Shown: one piece after another, positions 1 to 9,104 of the stretch
Layout of the letters: each line of letters opens with the position of its first letter
Numbering within the stretch: the first letter of the stretch is position 1
Source of the DNA: Providencia alcalifaciens
GTDB taxonomy: Bacteria; Pseudomonadota; Gammaproteobacteria; Enterobacterales; Enterobacteriaceae
Assembly: GCA_025961275.1 (NCBI GenBank)
Contig: JAOQNJ010000001.1
Coordinates: 4,113,353 to 4,177,352, forward strand
Direction of reading: 5' to 3'
Length of the DNA stretch: 64,000 nt
Made by a program: the position numbers and the translations under genes
The notes under the pieces: model-generated
Told to the model about the DNA's origin: nothing
The model's input: only the letters and a program-made list of their open reading frames with translations
Database searches by the model: none

Positions 1-2
1 GA

Positions 3-845
3 AAGTTAACTGAACTTGTTGATACTTGGTATCGTGCACATGGTGTAACACTTGGTGATGGTGAAAAACGTCAATCACTTATGATCTTTGCTTGCGATGC
101 AATGGGTGATCCGTTAGCTACTGAATTTAATGCCAAGATATTTTCGGTATACCGTGAAAAGCGCTTAAGCGGTGAAATAACCCGTACTGAGCGTTTAAAA
201 ACAGTCACACCGCGTACGGTCAATTTAGAATTGGCGTATTTTAGAGCCATGTTTAATGAGTTGATTCGTCTTGATGAGTGGGGCTTAGAGCACCCGTTAG
301 CCAAAGTTCGTTCTTATAAAACTGACGAACAAGAAATGGCATTTTTAACTGATGATGAAATTAAACTGTTATTAGCTGAATGTGAAAATAGTTCATCGGC
401 TGATTTAATCCATGTGGTTAAAATTTGTTTGGCGTCAGGTGCAAGGTGGTCGGAAGCTGAGAATTTAACCGCTATACAGATTCGAAATAATACGGTGACT
501 TTTACTAAGACAAAAGGAAAACGCAACCGTTCTATTCCTATTAGTGAAGAATTAATTGCAGAATTACCGAAAGCGAAAGGCTCAAAGCGGTTATTTAAAT
601 CCTGCTATTCTGCATTTCGTTCTGCTTTTAGTCGTACTGGTATTGAGTTACCCGAACGACAATCATCACATGTTTTACGCCACACCTTTGCATCCCACTT
701 TATGATGTCCGGTGGAAATATTTTAGTATTACAAAGAATCCTTGGCCATACTGATATCAAAATGACAATGCGGTATGCCCATTTCGCCCCAGATCATCTT
801 AATGATGCACTGGTTTATAATCCTTTGGTGAAGTTGAAGAAATAG
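3..845 (+). CDS. Tyrosine integrase of upstream element A (5' end outside window)
   Basis: Site-specific tyrosine recombinase; the frame is open from the window edge, so the N-terminal arm-binding domain lies to the left. The catalytic core is visible: ASGARWSEAE carries the first Arg, TKGKRNRSIPIS the beta-hairpin Lys, then HVLRHTFASHF (HxxR), LGHTDI and the nucleophile Tyr in MRYAHFAP. It aligns along its length with the integrase at 31669-32712, almost identically at the C-terminus, so both should use the same tRNA-Ile2 att site. It is followed after one base by a membrane protein gene and then by the att copy at 1885, so it closes an element lying to the left. Confidence 0.93.
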   Translation, partial: KLTELVDTWYRAHGVTLGDGEKRQSLMIFACDAMGDPLATEFNAKIFSVYREKRLSGEITRTERLKTVTPRTVNLELAYFRAMFNELIRLDEWGLEHPLAKVRSYKTDEQEMAFLTDDEIKLLLAECENSSSADLIHVVKICLASGARWSEAENLTAIQIRNNTVTFTKTKGKRNRSIPISEELIAELPKAKGSKRLFKSCYSAFRSAFSRTGIELPERQSSHVLRHTFASHFMMSGGNILVLQRILGHTDIKMTMRYAHFAPDHLNDALVYNPLVKLKK

Positions 846-846
846 A

Positions 847-1758
847 ATGTATATAGTAGCTTACTTTTCTATCTTATTTTTTGTTTTTTTCTGTATGTAT
901 TGTTATAGAGGATACTTTCCATTAACTGAAAAAAGCTTAGATAAACAAAAATTATTTTGGGCTGCCTTGATTATCCCTCTATTATCTTGTCTATATTTTG
1001 GAATTCCTGTGTGGTCTAATTATTCATTTGACATGTCTGCTAATGGGTATAGCGAGTTTTTGAAAATTAGCACTTTACCATTATATATTTTGGCATCAGC
1101 TCCTATTTTTGCAGCATTTGTAGCAAATACACATAGAACGATTCAAACTGCAAAGCAAATTACGGAAACAGAAAAAAAGAATAAAGTAGATCTTGTTTTC
1201 TCTAAGTATAACTTTGCAAATGAAAGGCTAAGTAAAGTTACTTTTTTATGTGGAAGGAAATTAGCATCTACCGATACTATCATACTTCTTTTTTTTCATA
1301 TTAAAGATACTGGTTTATATATAAATAAAAAAGCAGTTAACGAGTTGAATTCAAAAATTTTTAATATGATTAAAATTAGAAATAAAATTGAGGTGGATAT
1401 TGATAGGGTTAATGATAGCTGTGAGGAAAGTGAAATCCCTGATATTTTGAATGAAATTGGTGAATGTCTTAGGGAAATTGACAGTACTTATATATTTATA
1501 TGTATGAGGCTAGGAATTTATTTTGATGATAATTCGGACTCGCAGTCGAGTCATCCTTCTATGCTAAAAAGTCCGATAAGTAAAAACATTAGTTTAGAAT
1601 ATATTTTAGGTGATGGAGGTAGAATTAAAGCTCAAATTCAAGCTCATGTAGATATGTTCATACATGATTTAAAAAAGATAATTGATATATTATCTATTAT
1701 AGATGAGCGTGTAAAAAACTGTTATGAAAAAGAAATTACATCCAAAGTGAATGGATAG
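847..1758 (+). CDS. Membrane protein with cytoplasmic helical domain, integrase-linked cargo of element A
   Basis: 303 aa, unknown function. Hydrophobic segments near residues 1-20, 35-55 and 75-95, followed by HRTIQTAKQITETEKKNK and a long soluble, mostly helical region without recognisable catalytic motifs. Start ATG lies one base after the integrase stop, so the two are cotranscribed and probably translationally coupled. Very A+T rich, typical of acquired cargo. A hydrophobic N-terminus with a long soluble tail is a layout seen in membrane effectors of phage-defence systems, but I recognise no family; a defence role is inference from architecture and from its position between int and att. 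Confidence 0.7.
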   Translation: MYIVAYFSILFFVFFCMYCYRGYFPLTEKSLDKQKLFWAALIIPLLSCLYFGIPVWSNYSFDMSANGYSEFLKISTLPLYILASAPIFAAFVANTHRTIQTAKQITETEKKNKVDLVFSKYNFANERLSKVTFLCGRKLASTDTIILLFFHIKDTGLYINKKAVNELNSKIFNMIKIRNKIEVDIDRVNDSCEESEIPDILNEIGECLREIDSTYIFICMRLGIYFDDNSDSQSSHPSMLKSPISKNISLEYILGDGGRIKAQIQAHVDMFIHDLKKIIDILSIIDERVKNCYEKEITSKVNG

Positions 1759-1884
1759 AGTATTACATAAGTTTGGCGACAAACTGGCGGCAGAGAACCA
1801 GAACCCTCCTGAATAACCATTAGTTACCGTTTTCTATCCTTTTGATAAATATCTAATTTATTGATTTATAAAGGATAGGGAACG

Positions 1885-1936
1885 TACTCATAATCGATTG
1901 GTCGCTGGTTCAAGTCCAGCAGGGGCCACCAAATTT
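1885..1936 (+). repeat. att site: 3' half of tRNA-Ile2 (CAU), junction of element A and prophage B
   Basis: A 52-bp segment repeated at 33747-33798 with a single mismatch (C at 1926, T at 33788). It reads from the anticodon loop (CTCATAA) through the T arm (GGTTCAAGTCC) to the CCA end of the E. coli ileX/ileY-type tRNA, plus AAATTT. The 5' half of the tRNA is not upstream here, so this is an att copy and not a gene; the intact tRNA should lie left of the window. Confidence 0.9.
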
Positions 1937-1957
1937 TAGCTGTTAAATCAGCACATT

Positions 1958-1985
1958 AAGCCACTTTTAACGAAGTGGCTTTTTT
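1958..1985 (+). terminator. Rho-independent terminator just inside prophage B
   Basis: Perfect 9-bp stem AAGCCACTT / AAGTGGCTT with a 6-nt loop, followed by a T run. It sits 22 bp after the CCA of the att copy, where it would end transcription arriving from the integrase/cargo operon of element A, or from the tRNA in a single lysogen. Confidence 0.85.
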
Positions 1986-2043
1986 GTATCTGGTAGTCAT
2001 TGCTCCCTTTTTGTCCCCTGAGATTTTTTACTGCCCCCTGATT

Positions 2044-2096
2044 TTTTTGTGACATGTCACGGCGATTTTTATTTTTTCAAAAGTATGTCACGCTTA
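2044..2096. repeat. Palindrome GTGACATGTCAC with degenerate repeat
   Basis: A perfect 12-bp palindrome at 2049-2060 followed by GGCGATTTTTATT; a related ATGTCACG..TATTTTTT unit follows at 2084. A closely similar segment, with the same palindrome and ATTTTTATT tail, occurs at 25321-25356 inside the end of another gene. Function unknown; could be a protein-binding site or the relic of a duplicated gene end. Confidence 0.5.
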
Positions 2097-2173
2097 TTTT
2101 TTACAGTAGGTTGCAATTAGAGTAGTTATTTTGTTAGATAGGTTTATCTTTTATCTAACTCAATGGTGGAATC

Positions 2174-2410
2174 ATGAACTCTAAAGATGTGTTGTTTATT
2201 ACTAAAGGTCGACACGTAGAACGTGTGTTTGTACCTGACGACTTGACTACTTATATTTATAGAATTGACCACGGTACACTTGCAGAAATGGAAGAACATA
2301 TTCTCCCGATAGAAGAGTTCGTCTTTAATGGAAAAACTTATTTTATTGTTAGAGAAGATAAAACAATAACAGGTAAGCGCATCCAAGAAGAGATTCAAAA
2401 TCATTACTGA
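2174..2410 (+). CDS. Small hypothetical protein at the left end of prophage B
   Basis: 78 aa, no family recognised. Preceded by GGTGG seven bases before ATG, a plausible ribosome binding site, which favours this strand over the overlapping open frame on the minus strand. The protein is acidic with mixed polarity (PIEEFVFNGKTYFIVRED) and has no membrane segment or signal peptide. It stands alone between the att terminator and the end of the late operon, the interval where P2-group phages often carry single extra genes expressed in the lysogen. Confidence 0.5.
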   Translation: MNSKDVLFITKGRHVERVFVPDDLTTYIYRIDHGTLAEMEEHILPIEEFVFNGKTYFIVREDKTITGKRIQEEIQNHY

Positions 2411-2863
2411 CGATTTCAGTTTTTCAATTCCTCTCAAGCCGCATTGTTACTGATTTTTTGAAGTTATGCGGCTCGTTTCGCGATCCAACCAAACCCACGT
2501 AAAATAGAGATTTCCTTTATCTTTCATTGCGTTGTGTTTTTAGTGCGATCCATTTCGTGATCTAAAAACTGAAATATAATGAAATTCTTTTCACACATTT
2601 CATTTTTCAATTTCTCGCAAGACCCTAGCAGTGGCGCGGCTTGGCGATATGTTTTGTAGAATTTTAAAACTGAAATAATTTTACTGCACAGATTGTGCAG
2701 GCGGGTGCGGTGTAGTGCGTTTTACGTGGTGGAAACTTTTATTTCGTGGGGGCTGTGATTCCTCAGCGGCATTCTGTGGACGCGATCCAATTCAATGATT
2801 AGGTTCTGTTAGATGATTATTGATGTGCTCTGAGTAGCGCTTAGGCTGTTATATTGCAGATAT
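2411..2863. other. Non-coding stretch between accessory gene and late-operon terminator
   Basis: About 450 bases with no credible gene. Contains imperfect short repeats: GCGATCCA-type words near 2480, 2548 and 2778, TTTTTCAATTyCTC near 2424 and 2609, and AAAACTGAAAT near 2563 and 2668. These suggest an eroded duplicated segment or regulatory spacer. Confidence 0.4.
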
Positions 2864-2886
2864 AAAAAAGCCCACACTCGGTGGGC
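2864..2886 (-). terminator. Terminator of the leftward late operon
   Basis: Stem GCCCAC / GTGGGC with a 5-nt loop; read on the minus strand it is followed by six T. Lies 19 bp after the stop of the spike gene, the last leftward gene. Confidence 0.88.
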
Positions 2887-2904
2887 AAATGGTGGACGAT
2901 AATC

Positions 2905-4581
2905 TTACTTACCAATGACTGGCGAATACTTTTTATTCAAGCTGTCTGACTTGGTGCTAGTGCCTTTGATAGCTGGCGCGTTAAGTGGTGCGCCTGTGTT
3001 GCTGTGAGTGTGGTTAGCAGTGAGTTCTGCTAGTTCTTTGACTACATCAAGCGTGTCTATCATCAGCTGGGCAACGTTGATTTCTTGGCTGCCAATCCAA
3101 ACCACAGGGGCTATGATTTGTTGCTGTGCGCCTGCGATACTTTGCTTTATCTGCCCGACTTTCTCTATCAGCTTTTGACCGATTTCAATTGTTGAGTCTT
3201 GCCCAATATTCAGGACCATATCTTTTTCAACACTTACCACATAATTGGCTGATGTTGCTATTGCATAATCACCCTCGGATAATTGCTGTATTGCACCCGC
3301 TAATAGTTTTTTAGTACCTAAAACAGTCGATGTGTCGTTGGCCTGTATCGTGGTTTCCCTTGCCACTAGTTCGCGCTGTTCTTTGTCCGCTTTAATCATC
3401 CGTAGCATGGACGCTTCATTGATACTCTGGTCTGTCTCACGATTCCAGCTACCATCCTGCGTGACACGTTGGAAAACCTCTTTGCGTTGTTGTTGCAATT
3501 GCTCCCCTGGGAGGATGTCCGGTAGGGTATTATTTTGGCTGAGTGTTTGCCTGATAAACGGTTTATCAGGTCTGCCACCTTCAAAGGCAATTTCAACTAA
3601 AGTGCCCTCAGGTGGAAATTGGAACATCCCACTCTCGCCCCCTGCCATTGGTAAAGGTAGTGGCACGGCTTTATAAGTAGGTGCGGCTGATTCGTTACCA
3701 TCACCATCAAGCAATTGCACATCAACAGCATATTTTGGTCTGAATGGATCCGAAATATCACCGGCACTAACAGACTCGCTCGGTGATTCAATTCGCGCAA
3801 ATTTTGGTAAATGCAAACCTGCAGATAATTCGGGATAGGCTTTGTCTATTTGGCTCTGAATCGATGTTTTATTTTCGGCTTTGCCTGTTAATGGATTTAT
3901 GGCCAACCAATAAAGTGTGATGTCGTCATTGTCGAGTTGGACTTTATTCACGCGCTTACCATTTACCACCTTTCCGGCTCGTAAGGCGGGTATTAATGGA
4001 AAGGTGGCGCTGTTACCTGCTGATTGGCCTTTTGAAAACTCTGCAGGTATTTCATGTTTATCATCTTTAAACATCGAATCTATCCAGCTGCCAACAAAGA
4101 TTTTACCATCCGGCATTTGGTACCAAACATAATCAGAGATGCTGAAAACTGCCCCTAAATTGGTTAGTAGCTGAAATCCGGTACCATTGTGAGTGAAATG
4201 AGGAATAGGCGTATTGATGTATTTTGAATCGGGCAGAATGAACGTTAAGCCGCTATTTTCCTGCAAATAGTCTGTGATCACTTTTAATGTTGGATGTTGA
4301 AAAGAACATGGCCACATTTTATCAAACACCGCGACAAGCTCACGAATAAATAGCTTTTGAAAACCGTTATCGGTAGGTTGAGCACGTTCAACATATCCGG
4401 TGAAGTAGCGGTAAAGTGAATCGGTATAGCCCGTATCAAAACGAATTAATTTACCTGTGTAATCCGTTTCGGTTTCAACAGTCAAAAAGCCACGACCACA
4501 CGCTGATAGTTCAAGCATGATTTTCGCATCAACAATATGGACCTCATCATTAGATAAATAACAGCGGCTAATCGGTTTCAT
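2905..4581 (-). CDS. Baseplate hub/central spike protein (gpD+gpV-like)
   Basis: 558 aa. The N-terminal half has the hub-type pattern of contractile phages and VgrG (FTGYVERAQPTDNG..LFIRELVAVFDK). The middle has an OB-fold signature around PLPLPMAGGESGMFQFPPEGTL. The C-terminal third is repetitive and beta-rich (GDYAIATSANYVVSVEKDMV) and ends with a NHTHS motif like the metal-binding HxH of spike tips. This would be the piercing spike and hub in one chain. Last gene of the late operon, 2 bp after the preceding gene and followed by a strong terminator. Confidence 0.78.
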   Translation of the reverse strand: MKPISRCYLSNDEVHIVDAKIMLELSACGRGFLTVETETDYTGKLIRFDTGYTDSLYRYFTGYVERAQPTDNGFQKLFIRELVAVFDKMWPCSFQHPTLKVITDYLQENSGLTFILPDSKYINTPIPHFTHNGTGFQLLTNLGAVFSISDYVWYQMPDGKIFVGSWIDSMFKDDKHEIPAEFSKGQSAGNSATFPLIPALRAGKVVNGKRVNKVQLDNDDITLYWLAINPLTGKAENKTSIQSQIDKAYPELSAGLHLPKFARIESPSESVSAGDISDPFRPKYAVDVQLLDGDGNESAAPTYKAVPLPLPMAGGESGMFQFPPEGTLVEIAFEGGRPDKPFIRQTLSQNNTLPDILPGEQLQQQRKEVFQRVTQDGSWNRETDQSINEASMLRMIKADKEQRELVARETTIQANDTSTVLGTKKLLAGAIQQLSEGDYAIATSANYVVSVEKDMVLNIGQDSTIEIGQKLIEKVGQIKQSIAGAQQQIIAPVVWIGSQEINVAQLMIDTLDVVKELAELTANHTHSNTGAPLNAPAIKGTSTKSDSLNKKYSPVIGK

Positions 4582-4583
4582 TA

Positions 4584-5150
4584 TTATTTATTCCCAAAAT
4601 CATCAATCGGTTTTAAAACCGTACTTTCAAACCATGTTAATTCGTCTTTTTCTTCTTTTGCCGCGCCCGTTGGTGCTTTTGGGTTTCCGGTCTGTTTTTT
4701 CGCTTGTGCTTGACCTACCGCTCTCGCATCTTTTTTCTCAGATACCGATAAATGCTCACGTAATGTGAATGTAATTTGCCATGCCATTTGTCCATCTATT
4801 TCTGATGCATCAATATTTCCGGTAAAAGTACCGATACGAAAGTTAATGGCTTTGGCGGTATGATTCGCGACGCGATAACGTTTTAATTTGCCGCCGTCTT
4901 TAGCTTCGGCAAGTGCAAATAGTCGTGTGAGGATTTTTGCATCAGTGAAATTAATCACGCCAGTTACGCGTAGCTCTTTTGGCTTAATACCTTGCTCTGC
5001 AACAGCGGTGCTGGATGTTTGACCGGATTGGTCTTTGTCTTGGAATTGTACCGACGGGTTAACTTTGATGTTCTTCAGCGGAATAGCTTCACCATCAAGG
5101 GCGAAGGTTATTGTCGGATTTTGTGCTGTCGATTGGTTTTGTTGGATCAT
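4584..5150 (-). CDS. Phage baseplate/tail protein of the HP1/K139 type
   Basis: 188 aa. No enzyme motif. Beta-rich first two thirds (ITFALDGEAIPLKNIKV, then LRVTGVINFTDAKILTRLFALAEA) and a charged tail rich in Lys, Ala and Gln. Position just before the hub/spike gene, with a 56-nt overlap with the upstream gene, fits a structural adaptor of the baseplate. Exact role not established. Confidence 0.6.
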   Translation of the reverse strand: MIQQNQSTAQNPTITFALDGEAIPLKNIKVNPSVQFQDKDQSGQTSSTAVAEQGIKPKELRVTGVINFTDAKILTRLFALAEAKDGGKLKRYRVANHTAKAINFRIGTFTGNIDASEIDGQMAWQITFTLREHLSVSEKKDARAVGQAQAKKQTGNPKAPTGAAKEEKDELTWFESTVLKPIDDFGNK

Positions 5151-5871
5151 GAAGCATTCCCTTTAGTACTGAAAGTTCGCTTCCTGCGAACAGTGTTGCT
5201 AATGTTAAAACCGCGTCAGGTTCAGGGATATCTTTCTGTAGCTGTTCCGCTAAATAATCGCCTGTTCCTTTGCCTGTAAAACTCCAAATAATAACTGATT
5301 TACCCAGTAGGCCAGTGAGTTTGTCATTAATGTCTTTTAATGCGTTTTCTCGACTGACTTTGAAGCTAGACATTACTGATTTCATTGCATCGATACCGCT
5401 TGCGCTGCCTGCGCTATTTTTGGCCTGTTCAATCAGCTGGGCATTAATTGTTGCGCGGCTGTTTGACGTTGATAGAGCCTGTGGTTTGGGTAATCCGCCT
5501 AGTTGTTTGCCCGGTAACTGCATTTTTGTTATCTGCAGTGATTCCGCTGTTTTTGCCATGCGTTCCACTTGCGAGAAAACGGGCAATGGGAACACGGTCG
5601 AAAATTGCTGCAGCAATCCCATAAATTCCGTTTGCGTTTTTGCACAGACCATCATAACCGTAATTTCTGTTTCTGCAGTACCTGCCAATTTTTTTGCAAT
5701 ATGCTTGATTGCGTTGGTTGGGCTTAAATAGCTGCCTGTATCGGTTTTTTGCCCTAGTCCATAAACAAATGGATGCGCGGGCACCATCGAACAGGTTAGC
5801 CCCGACATGGTCGGGGATAGTTTCATCAATGACTTACGCCACTTTGGATGGATTATGGTTTCGTTGGCCAT
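5095..5871 (-). CDS. Phage tail/baseplate-associated protein, unknown role
   Basis: 258 aa. No catalytic motif. Sequence such as TETEITVMMVCAKTQTEFMGLLQQFSTVFP and VIIWSFTGKGTGDYLAEQL is typical of structural proteins in the same place in HP1/K139-like phages. Lies between the fibre assembly gene (19-nt overlap) and the baseplate gene (56-nt overlap), so it is translationally coupled in the late operon. Confidence 0.55.
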   Translation of the reverse strand: MANETIIHPKWRKSLMKLSPTMSGLTCSMVPAHPFVYGLGQKTDTGSYLSPTNAIKHIAKKLAGTAETEITVMMVCAKTQTEFMGLLQQFSTVFPLPVFSQVERMAKTAESLQITKMQLPGKQLGGLPKPQALSTSNSRATINAQLIEQAKNSAGSASGIDAMKSVMSSFKVSRENALKDINDKLTGLLGKSVIIWSFTGKGTGDYLAEQLQKDIPEPDAVLTLATLFAGSELSVLKGMLHDPTKPIDSTKSDNNLRP

Positions 5872-6470
5872 TCGATATCCGGTGCGGTTGATGTGTCAAC
5901 ACGATTGAGATAAACACGGTATGTTTTCCATGCAGTTAATTTGCTTTCGTAATTATCATCATCAAGACCCACTTCAATTGCATCTTGTAGATAAGTAATC
6001 ATGCTGTTCGCTTCCGCTAAACGCTGTGATTTTTCACTTTCTGCAGTAGCTACAGCCGCGGCTTTTTGGGTGTCAGTATCAGTCACCCACTTTTTACCGT
6101 CCCACTTATCAAATTCTGTTGGCGGCTCTAGCAATGTCAGCGTACCCGGTAATTCGCCAATAAAATCAATCTCTGTTGGCTGACGATTTTCAGTGTTGTA
6201 AGCTGTCTTACCGCGATTATCCGTGACGATTTCCCATTTCTTTTCGTCTTTGCTGCGAATAACTGCAAAGCCCGCTTTTGTTGGTAGTTCAGGTGCATCA
6301 ATATAAGCACCAGCGGATATACTCACATCAAAATAAATATTTTCCATACTTGCATTGATATATTCACGTGTTGCAGGGTCTGCGATATACGTTTTAATCC
6401 AGCCTGCTTTTTCTGCGAGTCCATTTTCTCCGATTACTGCTTGTTCAATTTCTAAATTATATTTGTTCAT
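5853..6470 (-). CDS. Tail fibre assembly protein (Tfa/gpG-like)
   Basis: 205 aa. Tfa-family chaperone for the distal tail fibre: the middle holds the family hallmark PPTEFDKWDGKKWVTD, followed by an Ala-rich helix and a helical C-terminal YLQDAIEVGLDD..LTAWKTYRVYLNRVD. Its start touches the stop of the fibre gene, as usual for H-G pairs. It helps trimerise and attach the fibre and may help set host range. Confidence 0.9.
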   Translation of the reverse strand: MNKYNLEIEQAVIGENGLAEKAGWIKTYIADPATREYINASMENIYFDVSISAGAYIDAPELPTKAGFAVIRSKDEKKWEIVTDNRGKTAYNTENRQPTEIDFIGELPGTLTLLEPPTEFDKWDGKKWVTDTDTQKAAAVATAESEKSQRLAEANSMITYLQDAIEVGLDDDNYESKLTAWKTYRVYLNRVDTSTAPDIEWPTKP

Positions 6471-8473
6471 TATGCTGCTCTCACGATATATAAAAATGCG
6501 ATATTGCGCGGACGGCTTTCTTTCCCGCCTGATTTTTTTGTTGTGTATGTTGCGTTGCTGACATTAATAGCTAATGTTCTGAGAGCGTATTGTTCTGAAC
6601 TGCCTGAGCCATTCGCATTTTTTAATATCATGTTATGGTCATGCTCTTGGTTTTCATCACTTTGCTCTGATAACACAGCTCGTCCATTATCTATATTACG
6701 GCCAGCATCAAGTCCGCGAATAAACTCCCCCCGAAGGTCTGGTAATACTCCTGATGGATATGCGAGCGCTAAAAGTGGGTAAGTTGTTTTATTAAATGTC
6801 TGACCGTTACAAATTAAATAACCCGTAGGTGGTGTTGATTGAGGCCAAGGCAGAGGACAGCCAACTCTGCAATCACTAAGATGGTCAGCCGCGCCCGATG
6901 CCTTTAAGTTTCCGTTGCGGTCTACAGTAGTGTTAGCTGTTGAGTAAATTTCCTTCCATTGTGTCGTCAGATCCATACCGTCAATGTTGGAAAATCTGTA
7001 ATACAATATTTCAGGAATTCGTGACATGAAAACTTGAGCTCGGCGGCTTGGAGTATAGCTAACTTGAATACCTCCGCCCGCCCCCGGATACCCCTGACTT
7101 GTTGCTACTAGTGTACTACCGTACTGGATAAAGCGACTTTCATTTCGCTCTCCCACCCCCTTTTCTTCGTAAGAGGCTTTGCCAATGCCAAAATCACCAA
7201 CTAGCATCGCTGTACCGGTGGCTCTCGGAAATAAAATACTTTGTACAACATTTCCGTTTGTATCGCGCTGATATAATTCAGCTATAGCAGCTTGACTATT
7301 AGGTTTGGCTTCAAGAAAAACGGTTGAACCTTCATCTTTTTTCAGTCGGATGACAGGGTAGTTAAGTCCTTTTTTGTACACCGTTAACGTCTCTACGTCT
7401 CCCGTTACTTTGTCGACCTTCTCATTCAGCCCATTTTTCAGCGCTTCACTTGTTGCATAATTTCCAGCAGGTTGATAATTACCAACGGGTTGTTTTTTGC
7501 CTAATTCACTTGTGAGTAACTGTTGACTAACAACAAGCTCGGTACTATTTCCCATTTGATGAGTGATATTCGCTTTATCAATTTTCTTGCTTAAATCTAA
7601 TTTAAAACGTGTTTCAAGCGCTGCAAGTTCCTGATCACTCAATGCCCCCATAGGTCGTAAATCTTTCACATTCCCTGATGCATCAATGCTGGCAATAGCA
7701 AACACTTGGTGTGTAAATCCAGCGGCATCAACATAATTAGTTAGTGTTGCGGCGGCTGTAATTTTAATAACCGTGTTCCACTGGCTAACAATGTTCCCTT
7801 GATAGCTGAAATCTACATAAACTTTAGTATTGCGCAGGTTATTTAAAGTCTGGTTTTGTGCAAGTTCACCACGAAGGCCGCCAACATAACCAAGACCTTT
7901 TTTAACCGTGTATTGTTCAGCACTACGAGTCACTTCAAAACTTTCATCAAAGAAAGCCGCAGCTCCGTAGCTGTCTAAATTAATCAGGCGTTGCATTTCA
8001 TCAATACCAGATAGACGCGCAGTAAAATCAATTTGCCATGTTTCTGCACTTGTCTTAATTTGAGTTTCTTCTGCCGCCCCTTGAAATTCCAATAAAAAAG
8101 AACGCATCAGGACATTGCCCTGTTGCCCATTCTGGGTCTTTAGCTTTTTTTGACTTGGCGCATGGGTGATCATTGCGACTGTATTGGATTCTTTATTGAG
8201 TAATCCTATCCAGTTAAAATCAAAGTTACCGACTTCTGCGCCTAATGTGACGCTATAGGCAACCGCATTTTCACTGGCTAAACCGGATTTATTCACGAGT
8301 TGACGGTAAACAATCTGGTTCGCAGGCGGGAGTTTTTCGTTGCGGTCAATCGGTTTTGTTGGGTCTAGGTTCGGCACATTTGCGAACACAAACTCATTGA
8401 GCAAAACGGGTTTAGCGCTTGCGGCTTCTTGGGCTTTCCATCCCTCAAAAGCTATCGTAATTACTGATGCCAT
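6470..8473 (-). CDS. Tail fibre protein (gpH-like)
   Basis: 667 aa. N-terminal domain of the P2 gpH/tail-collar type binds the baseplate (MASVITIAFEGWKAQEA, then AYSVTLGAEVGNFDFNWIGLL). The centre is low-complexity fibre shaft (KKQPVGNYQPAGNYATSEALKNGL). The C-terminal region has the collar motif near CPLPWPQSTPPTGYLICNGQ and PDLRGEFIRGLDAGR, and ends with ESRPRNIAFLYIVRAA. Recognises the host surface; the distal part is the expected variable region. Confidence 0.92.
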   Translation of the reverse strand: MASVITIAFEGWKAQEAASAKPVLLNEFVFANVPNLDPTKPIDRNEKLPPANQIVYRQLVNKSGLASENAVAYSVTLGAEVGNFDFNWIGLLNKESNTVAMITHAPSQKKLKTQNGQQGNVLMRSFLLEFQGAAEETQIKTSAETWQIDFTARLSGIDEMQRLINLDSYGAAAFFDESFEVTRSAEQYTVKKGLGYVGGLRGELAQNQTLNNLRNTKVYVDFSYQGNIVSQWNTVIKITAAATLTNYVDAAGFTHQVFAIASIDASGNVKDLRPMGALSDQELAALETRFKLDLSKKIDKANITHQMGNSTELVVSQQLLTSELGKKQPVGNYQPAGNYATSEALKNGLNEKVDKVTGDVETLTVYKKGLNYPVIRLKKDEGSTVFLEAKPNSQAAIAELYQRDTNGNVVQSILFPRATGTAMLVGDFGIGKASYEEKGVGERNESRFIQYGSTLVATSQGYPGAGGGIQVSYTPSRRAQVFMSRIPEILYYRFSNIDGMDLTTQWKEIYSTANTTVDRNGNLKASGAADHLSDCRVGCPLPWPQSTPPTGYLICNGQTFNKTTYPLLALAYPSGVLPDLRGEFIRGLDAGRNIDNGRAVLSEQSDENQEHDHNMILKNANGSGSSEQYALRTLAINVSNATYTTKKSGGKESRPRNIAFLYIVRAA

Positions 8474-8486
8474 ATAATGCAGTCCT

Positions 8487-9104
8487 TTACATTAATGATG
8501 CGCCAAACACTTGACTTGACGCTGAAATTTGTCCAATTCGAATAAACATCGGTTGATTGGGTAAGGTGGCGTAATAGCAAACATAATCCGCTTCCACAAA
8601 ACCGACGCGCATACCGAGCTGATGCACCGCCATAACTTCAAAACGATAGCGTCTGCAGGTGCGCCCATATTGACGGATAATGTTAAGCAACAAGTCAGGG
8701 TTATTAGCAATTTGACCGTCGCTAACCCGTAAAATAATGACGTCCCAATCAATATCCGGTTGCCGCTCGTTAATTTCGACATAACCGACGCCAAGGCGTT
8801 TAAATATATCGATAAACCCTGAGACGCTGCCGGAGTCTTTGGCATTGATAAACGCATATTTCACACGCTTACGGTATAAATCCAACGGCTCATTATTAAA
8901 GCGTTGGATATCTCGCTGATATGCCAACAAGTTTAATAATGGCTCAGTGCAGGTATCAGGGTCTAATTGCGCCAAAGGCCACGTTAGCCAACCGTAAATC
9001 ATTTCCCAAAATCGTTTGGTTGCCCGTAACAATGTTGCAGGCTCGTCTAAGTTCATCCAAGACGGCAAAGCCAAACGCTTTAATCGTTGTTTAAACTCGG
9101 GCAT
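8487..9104 (-). CDS. Baseplate/tail protein I (gpI-like)
   Basis: 205 aa from the ATG preceded by GAGGTG at proper spacing; an in-frame ATG four codons upstream lacks this. P2 gpI-type features: LDPDTCTEPLLNLLAYQRDIQRFN near the N-terminus, then YAFINAKDSGSVSGFIDIFKRLG. Overlaps the end of gene J by 14 nt. Connects the baseplate wedge to the fibre. Confidence 0.88.
   Translation of the reverse strand: MPEFKQRLKRLALPSWMNLDEPATLLRATKRFWEMIYGWLTWPLAQLDPDTCTEPLLNLLAYQRDIQRFNNEPLDLYRKRVKYAFINAKDSGSVSGFIDIFKRLGVGYVEINERQPDIDWDVIILRVSDGQIANNPDLLLNIIRQYGRTCRRYRFEVMAVHQLGMRVGFVEADYVCYYATLPNQPMFIRIGQISASSQVFGASLM

Noticed and set aside
1885-1936. A complete tRNA gene
   Set aside because: Only the 3' half from the anticodon loop is present; the bases upstream do not form a D arm or 5' acceptor strand. 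The same holds at 33747.
2144-2437. Minus-strand 97-aa open frame opposite the 78-aa gene
   Set aside because: No ribosome binding site, and the plus-strand frame has a good one; odd composition typical of a shadow frame.
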